A stretch of 64,000 nt of DNA from the NCBI GenBank assembly GCA_006384855.1, contig VCJN01002118.1, positions 186,001-250,000 of the forward strand, in the 5' to 3' direction. The DNA comes from Tetraselmis striata (Eukaryota; Chlorophyta; Chlorodendrophyceae; Chlorodendrales; Chlorodendraceae). This document shows positions 58,138-64,000 of the stretch, piece after piece. The translations under genes and the position numbers were made by a program. Below the pieces are notes generated by a model. That model did no database searches. It was not told where the DNA came from and was given only the letters and a program-made list of their open reading frames with translations. The first letter of the stretch is position 1. The number at the start of each line of letters is the position of its first letter.

Positions 58138-58202
58138 CGGGCGCACCGCATCACGTTCTCCTCGCTGAGCTCGTTGACCGGTACCTCATTCTCCTCAGCC
58201 AT
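56639..58202 (-). CDS. RNA-binding protein with two RRM domains
   Basis: Five exons (58202-58147, 58021-57903, 57794-57748, 57597-57391, 56872-56639) give 220 residues. RRM 1 spans about 22-95: RNP2 CYVGNL (24-29) and RNP1 SKGWGIVEF (61-69). An Arg/Pro/Ala-rich linker follows (PRPARAPREPRQPRGPPPAR). RRM 2 spans about 144-219: RNP2 IVVQGLPW and RNP1 SRGYGTVRF (181-189). Layout and motif wording recall the GBP2/HRB1 and SR-like or hnRNP M group, which bind mRNA in splicing and export; the exact orthology is uncertain. A basic linker replaces RS repeats. Both introns next to exons 1 and 4 begin with a donor followed within 10 nt by ~30 C residues on the sense strand. Start: AAAATGGCTG. Confidence 0.93.
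57077..57116. repeat. (GA)n microsatellite in the RRM gene intron 4
   Basis: About 40 bases of GA repeat, with one GGAA interruption, lie between exons 4 and 5. Confidence 0.9.
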
Positions 58203-60972
58203 TTTGAGCGATTCCTCTCTTCCTCACCGCCTCCACTCCCTCCACCTGGCCCGGGCCTCCTCCACACAGCTGAGGCAGCGTGCAGACAGGTCAGATGGAC
58301 GCTCTCATACGCAAACGCGCTGTGAATTTGTCTGGATGCCATCGTTTCAGTAATGAAGGTGGATTTACACTTTTATCTTCTATTGCGGATGAGGGGACCA
58401 AGGTGTCTGAGGTCGTTGCTGTCCCAAGAGAAAGTAGGCAGATAGATATACACATCGGACTTGTGCGGGTTGCCAACCCTTGTACATGTTTTCAACATGG
58501 ACTCGAATAACGCTTATTGTGGAGCGCCCCAGCGCGGCCCAGGGGGGGGGGGGGTTGAAAACAAAAACGGCATATCGTGCCTTGCGGAATAGCAAAAATG
58601 GTGGGGCATTGCGGCGGGACCAGCGGAGCGGCGATGTACGCTGGGGGCTGTACGCGTACTGGGGGGCAGCAGCGGGGCGACCCCACGGGCGTCGAGGTTG
58701 GATGCGGCGTTTTGCTTCGGATGTCAGCGCGAGCCCAGGCGCGGCCCCGGGGGCCCGCGCGCGGGATCTAGGCACGCGGTAGAGCAGGGGAGCGAGCAGG
58801 AGAGGCCCATCCTCGATGGTGGCGGTGCATCGCGGACACGGGCGGCGGGACAGTGGGCCGCGGCGGCTGAGTGGGCCAGATCACGGCGTGAGACGGGGCG
58901 CCCCGTTGGACCGGACACCCAGAGGAGTCCGGCGGCCGGGGGGTATATAGCGGCGGCGCAACCAGCCGCCAAAGGCGCAACCCAAGCGGGTTGAGCGCGA
59001 GGGAAGGGCGGGGAACAAAACGGGTCGCACCAGTTCCGTAGACGCAGCAGCCGCACGGCGTGTGGCGGCAGCGGGGTGAGGAAGTGAGGCGTTGCGGGCG
59101 GGTGTGAGCGGCGGAGTGGCGGAAGGTACGGAGCGATACGAGCAGACGACGTCGTCGTTGGCTCGCTGCTGAGTCGGCGCCGCCCTGCTGATGAAGTGCT
59201 ACTGCTGATGACCACAACGAGATGCTGCGCTGGTGGCGGGCGCGCACCGGACAGAATCCGTCATATATCCGTTGATGTACACATGATGTTCCGCCCAGAT
59301 ACTTGATGAACGATAAAATATCTTGGGTCTATAAAAACACTGCGAGCGAGATGTTGATGCGCGGGTGGCGCGCGACTCAACGCATCGCGCCGCCAGGCAG
59401 CGCAGGCGCGCCTCCCGCGCCGCCGCCTCGTTTTCGCGCGCACGTACGAGTATTCTCCGCGCAGCCCGGCGCGTTCGGAACTTGGGATGCCAGCTCGATG
59501 CCAAACAGGCACTGGACCCCTATAGCCTGCCTGCTTTCCGCCGTTCGCTGGGATACCGAACACGGTTCAGGACACACATATCAGTATATCACTACATCAA
59601 AAAAAGAAAAAAATCACTACATCAGTAGTAGTAGTAGTAGTACTTTAGTAGTAGTTGCACTTTTCCTTCGCCCGACTCTACTCCGTCACCCCGACACCCG
59701 CCCCGGTGTAAGTGTGTAACCAAACCCATCTCACTACACACGCATGCATCATAGCGGCTGTCTTCCGGCAGTCGCAGCAGCACCAGCAGTCGCTACTAAG
59801 GATTCCTTGCTCCTCGTCGTCGCACCAGCTAAGAGATACCCCAGTGCCAGTACCAGCAGCATCGCCGACCACAGCAGACGAAGAACTTCCAGCAACCCGC
59901 GCGATACAACCAAAGCTGGCCAACATCACTCGGGTAATAACCACGACTTCGCCGCTTATGCGCTTCGAACCGAGTTTCGAGGCTTCCCTGGCAGCAAGGC
60001 AACCACGCGAAATCGGGAGCTACTACTGGTGAAGCGGGTAGCCTGTCGAGACGGGTGAAGGCGTCGAACAGCCTCAGAGGGGCGGCGCGGCGAATGGCAC
60101 TCTCGCACCTGGTGCGTCGCTGTGCGATCTGGGAGATGCGTCCTGTGCCCGCAGGGGCGCACCCATGGGTCATAAGCATCAACCCCGCAACCGCGCTCGT
60201 CATCATTTGGACTCTTCTGAGCCTAGTATATGGCGAGGACGGGACTCCTCACTGCACAGAATACCACTTGTATGCAGAGCGGTATTGCAAATTGCGTGAC
60301 CTCTGTGGCTCAGGGGCTGATGGAGGTGTTTGCTGTGAGGGCTGTGGGGATGGGGGGGGGGGGGGGGGGGGGGGGGGGGGTGCAGAGGATGAGACACGTG
60401 ACAGGTACTGCTTAGCAGCCTGCCGTCGCCGCTGCCGCCAGCTGCCGTCACCTGCGCTGCCCTGCTGGCTGGCCTGTGCCTCCAGCGGTAGGTAGCCAAG
60501 TGGTCTGGCCTGGCGCCAGGTGGCGTGGCGTCCGATCAGGCACCTGCAGACAATGACACACAGTCGCTGATGCCCCCTCCCCCCCCCCCCCCCCCTGGGT
60601 CAAAGCAACGCGCGGTACTATGTCCGCACACCGCCCTGCACAGCGCTGAGCCGGGCATCCCTCCGTGTGCTCTGAACTCCTCGCAGGCTGTGGTCCAGCG
60701 CGCAGCCCACGACCCATAAACCGACGAGGTGGTGCTCAGATTGAACGAGGGGATTGACACTGCAGGGAAATCATATGCTTCAGCATGTCCTCGGCCATGC
60801 AATGGAGACATACCAGTGCCCCGGTCTACTGGAAGCTGCATGAGAGCCCAGCCGGGTCCCATTGGCTAGAGCCAGGCGGTGAGCCTCCCCGGGGCAGCAC
60901 CTCCGTGATGCACCATTCATTTATTGATTCTTAATTAAAAATGGCGGACTGCTACACACGCCAGCGCTTTCC
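58203..60972. other. Intergenic region upstream of the RRM gene and downstream of the MFS gene
   Basis: No gene can be supported. It contains a G run at about 58541-58553, an (AGT)n tract at about 59622-59655, a 29-base G run at 60352-60380 and a C run at about 60575-60594. A plus frame at 60055-60495 has one hydrophobic stretch (NPATALVIIWTLLSLV) but then runs into the G tract. Parts of 58203-59250 are GC-rich and presumably promoter. Confidence 0.45.
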
Positions 60973-63888
60973 TCACTGCGTGGAGGCCAGCCAGCGGTGT
61001 ATGAGCTGGTAGCGGGCGCGCGTCTTGGCAACCACGATGAGCGAGAGGCTCATGCCGCACAGCGACATGAGGCCGATGAGGAAAAAGGCGCCGCGGAAGC
61101 AGTCAGGGCCGGCGCAGGTGGTGCCAGTGCCGTGGTCCTTCGCCTTGCTCTCGTACACGTAGGACGTGAGGCCGGTGGCGAGCAGCAGGCTGCCCAGGCC
61201 GGGGGCGGTGCAGATGGAGCTGTATATGGTGGCGAAGAAGCGCGTGCCGAAAATCTCACTCAACACCGCCGGCATGAGCGACCAGAAGGAGCCGAAGGCA
61301 AAGCCACCGGCGACGGCGCCCGCGTAGAGCGCGCCGAGGCTGCCGTGCGAGTTAACAACGCACGCGGCCGTCGTCAGCACACAGGACAGCGCCAGGAAGG
61401 CAGGCCGCGGCGTGCCGCGCGCCACGAGCAGCCGCTGGCTGGCCTCCCCTAGCATGGAGCGCCCCAGGCAGGAGCACACACTGAAGAGCGCCACAAATAT
61501 GTTCTGGTCGCCGTTCTTGCCGCCGTAGGACACCACCAGCTGCGAGCGAGTAGAGAATACAACAACCGCTTTGAGTAAGTCGTGCGTAATTGCTGCTTGA
61601 TGCAATATTATGGTTCTGCTCGCACTTGTGTTCGGGGGGCAAGTTGGTTGGAGTTGGTTGGGGGGCGAGTTGGTCGGGCATGAAATTGGATCAGAGACTT
61701 GCGTTGAGAGCAGATCAGTGGCAGCAGCAGCGACTGTACTCGTACGTACATCCGTGAATTTGGACATCTGTTTATCTACGTCCTGTGAGAGTGAGAGAGC
61801 ACTCACACCATCAAGTCCCTACGTGACTGTATTTATAACTATCGGTCTATTTAATGAGGTCGAATATATTGATGTTACAACAAGACCATATATTAATACC
61901 CAATCAGCTTTCAATTAGCCCTCAAACAGCTCCATGTAAGGGTCTTCCTCTCTCTCTCTCTCTTCCTTTTTGATGTCATAATTGCATCACCCGAACATTG
62001 CCTGCAACTGCGGACAACGCTCTCCGGGAATCCCTTCACTCCCTGGATAGAGTTGTGCCAGGCTACGAAAAAACGGATGATTTTTGTTTTTCGACCCAAA
62101 ATATGGTCCGTCAGCTCAATATTCCTGTTGATATTGTTCTTCCACGTCCTCACTGGATAAACTCGATTTTTGTGTCACCACACGCGCAAACCTTAAACAA
62201 AAAGTGAGCTTTGAGCCGTGCGCTACACTTTGCGAGGACCTTAGTTTCCAAGCCTGAAACAACTCTCCAGGGTGCCATTAGATGCTGAGTATCTTCCAAA
62301 TTAGCTATGCCCCTCTGCAAAAGGCACTATACCCCCTACGTAGCTGTTGCCACGTATATGCTCATTGCCTGGTCGGGGCCAGCTTACCTGGCCAAGGTTG
62401 TTGACGAAAGCAAGGCCGGCGCCGGTGCCGGTGAGCACCACAAGGTAGAGCATCCAGAATTCGCTGCTGCGCCACGCTTCAAACGGGGCCACCTCCGGGA
62501 GCTGCTCCAGCAGGCTCTTGGCCTCGTCCCCGCCGTCACGGTCGGCCGCACACAGCTGCGGCGCCGCCTCGCTGTCGTCGTCGCTCGGGAGGAGCGGGTC
62601 ATGCAGGAAGGGGCTGCTGACGCTGGGCTCAGGCCGGGCCAGCAGGCTGCCCGCGCTGACCGGCATCCACAACAGCAGCGAGCCAAACAGCGCGACGACG
62701 CCGCACGCCATCAGCACCTCGCCGTAGTGCGGCACCGGCACCACGCTGGCCGCGCCCACCGTCACCGCGAGCGCCATGCCCCACACGAAGGTGACCACGA
62801 ACTTGCGCTGCGTGCCCCCTGGCTGCGCCACCTCCTCCACCTGCTTGAATGGCACCACGTTCTGGCAGGCGAGGCCGATGGCGATGTACAGCAGCGATGC
62901 CACGGTCTGCAGGGGTTGCAGAATGGTGGTGCGTGTGTGTGGTCTCAGCAGGCCTGCTCCCAGCCGCATCAACCAACTCAACTCCTCAACTCTCCGACGA
63001 CATTGCCACACGGAAAATTACGAGTATAGGTATTAAAAAAAACAATATTACTTTATACATACAGCTTGATCGTATAAATTATCACAACAGTATCCCGAGA
63101 ATAAGGGCTTGCAGGCAGGAATCGTGCGGCTTGCTGGAAGTCTCTGTGAAATGTTGAGAGAGCAGCATGGAGGAGGTCGTCACCTGTAGGATCAGAAAGT
63201 TGGCAGGGTCGGAGGCGGGGAAGGCGGCGAAGGCGACGAGGTGCAGGCTAGCGGACAGGCCCACGAACGCCTTGAGCTGGCCGACCACCTGGCCGCGGAA
63301 GCGCGGGAAGTTCTGCACGCTCACCGCCAGGGCGGTGGCGTCGCAGAAGGGCCCGCTGGAAGCCGCCACAAATGCGAGCACACATAGCCAGACGGTGACG
63401 GTAGAGCTGTTCGCGTCGGTGAATTCCGACTCGGAGGACAGAGGCGGAGACATCGCCGAGTGATATTCACTGCCGGACGGCAATTTCCCGTTTTCGCGTG
63501 TATATCGTGATAGTGACGTTTCAAATCCGTAAAGAAATGTGCTGTTGTTTTCGTGCCCGCTGCCAGCTGGGCACCAGCGCCCGGTGGCGAGGGCCCAAAG
63601 AGCGGGATAGGTCGCCGCTGCCAGCAGTAGTGCCAGGCCGCACGAAACTTTGGGCGCCAGCGCCGGACGGCTGCTGGCGGATATGGCGTCGAAGATGGCA
63701 CCCGCGAGGATGCCGGTGACGCAGTTGCCAAAGTTGATGCAGGTGCCGACGGCGTTCACCTGCCCCTGGCTCAGTCCGTGTCGCTCCTTCAGCGACTCGC
63801 TGTACACGCTGAAGCTGTACTGCAGCCCCGACACCAGCTCCAGCAGCACCGCGCTCGAAAAAACCGCCCACTTGTTTACCAGAGCCAT
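60973..63888 (-). CDS. Nodulin-like/NFD4-type major facilitator transporter
   Basis: Three exons (63888-63184, 62906-62388, 61539-60973) give 596 residues, typical of the family. It has the two-half, 12-helix plan: Nodulin-like half from NKWAVFSSAVLLELVSGLQY to the end of exon 1, then a central cytosolic loop rich in acids (DDDSEAAPQL), then the C-terminal half. Family marks are GLQYSFSVYSESLK, VNAVGTCINFGNCVTGILAG, VVLTGTGAGLAFVNNLGQ (spliced at the Gln), VALFSVCSCLGRSMLGEASQ and FGSFWSLMPAVLSEIFG. Plant members sit in plasma or organelle membranes; substrates are mostly unknown. The start is the Met in ATGGCTCTGGTAAAC; the frame is open a little further upstream without ATG. A Cys-containing loop lies between helices near exon 3 (CAGPDCFRG). 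Confidence 0.9.
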
Positions 63889-64000
63889 GGCTGCAACTGG
63901 ACGGGCGTTCACCGCACGTCGCCGCGTCACGCTTGCTAGGCCTGACTGGTCGGAAGTGGTAATAGGGATAGGCCGTACCCTTGACGGGAGTTTTATTAGC
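63889..64000. other. Upstream edge of the MFS gene
   Basis: The last 112 bases are upstream of the transporter start on the minus strand. No further feature is visible before the window ends. Confidence 0.5.

Noticed and set aside
60055-60495. Plus-strand ORF with a hydrophobic segment
   Set aside because: It runs into a 29-base G run and has no family similarity or splice structure.
1-64000. CRISPR array, operons, bacterial promoters or ribosome-binding sites
   Set aside because: The window is eukaryotic: spliced genes, a class II tRNA with a Pol III terminator, EEVD-type HSP70. No regularly spaced repeat-spacer array was seen.

Overview
The window is nuclear DNA of a eukaryote, most likely a green alga (Chlorophyta, perhaps a trebouxiophyte). 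Protein genes are split by many short GT-AG introns. Coding exons are GC-rich, introns and spacers are full of poly(C)/poly(G) runs, and the protein set is plant-like: a YABBY-type regulator, a NOD-type major facilitator carrier, a GT61 glycosyltransferase, cytosolic HSP70 and probable plastid proteins. The clade is inferred, not shown. Intron-exon models were built by hand by keeping frame and splice consensus; no transcript was available.

Layout. 1-6490: two degraded retroelements. The first keeps a tyrosine-recombinase region with split direct repeats (DIRS/Ngaro/PAT style). The second, on the minus strand, has a zinc-knuckle Gag and the start of a pol, framed by ~200-bp direct repeats. 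7395-10268 (+): YABBY-like gene, 6 exons. 10968-13296 (-): NAD-dependent glycerol-3-phosphate dehydrogenase, 12 exons, one apparently with a GC-AG intron. 15225-18039 (+): HSP70, divergent from the dehydrogenase, with a perfect heat-shock element between them. 19894-21297 (+): zinc-knuckle protein of unknown function. 22337-22416 (-): tRNA-Leu(AAG). 22973-28522 (+): GRC3/NOL9-type polynucleotide kinase. 29655-40567 (-): a 14-exon gene joining a GT61 glycosyltransferase, a Cys-rich GCC2/GCC3-like module and a long Glu/Ala-repeat tail. 40568-47401: gene-poor, repeat-rich, with a decayed TPR gene. 47402-49047 (-): unknown, possibly plastid protein. 51027-53481 (-): APC/LAT amino-acid transporter. 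53949-56247 (+): probable plastid S1-like protein, divergent from the transporter. 56639-58202 (-): two-RRM RNA-binding protein. 60973-63888 (-): NFD4/nodulin-like MFS transporter.

The genes do not form a pathway; this is an ordinary mixed eukaryotic neighbourhood. The most notable items are the algal YABBY gene, the GT61-GCC-EA-repeat fusion, the split-repeat recombinase element, the C-tracts placed next to splice sites, and the heat-shock element between two divergent genes.
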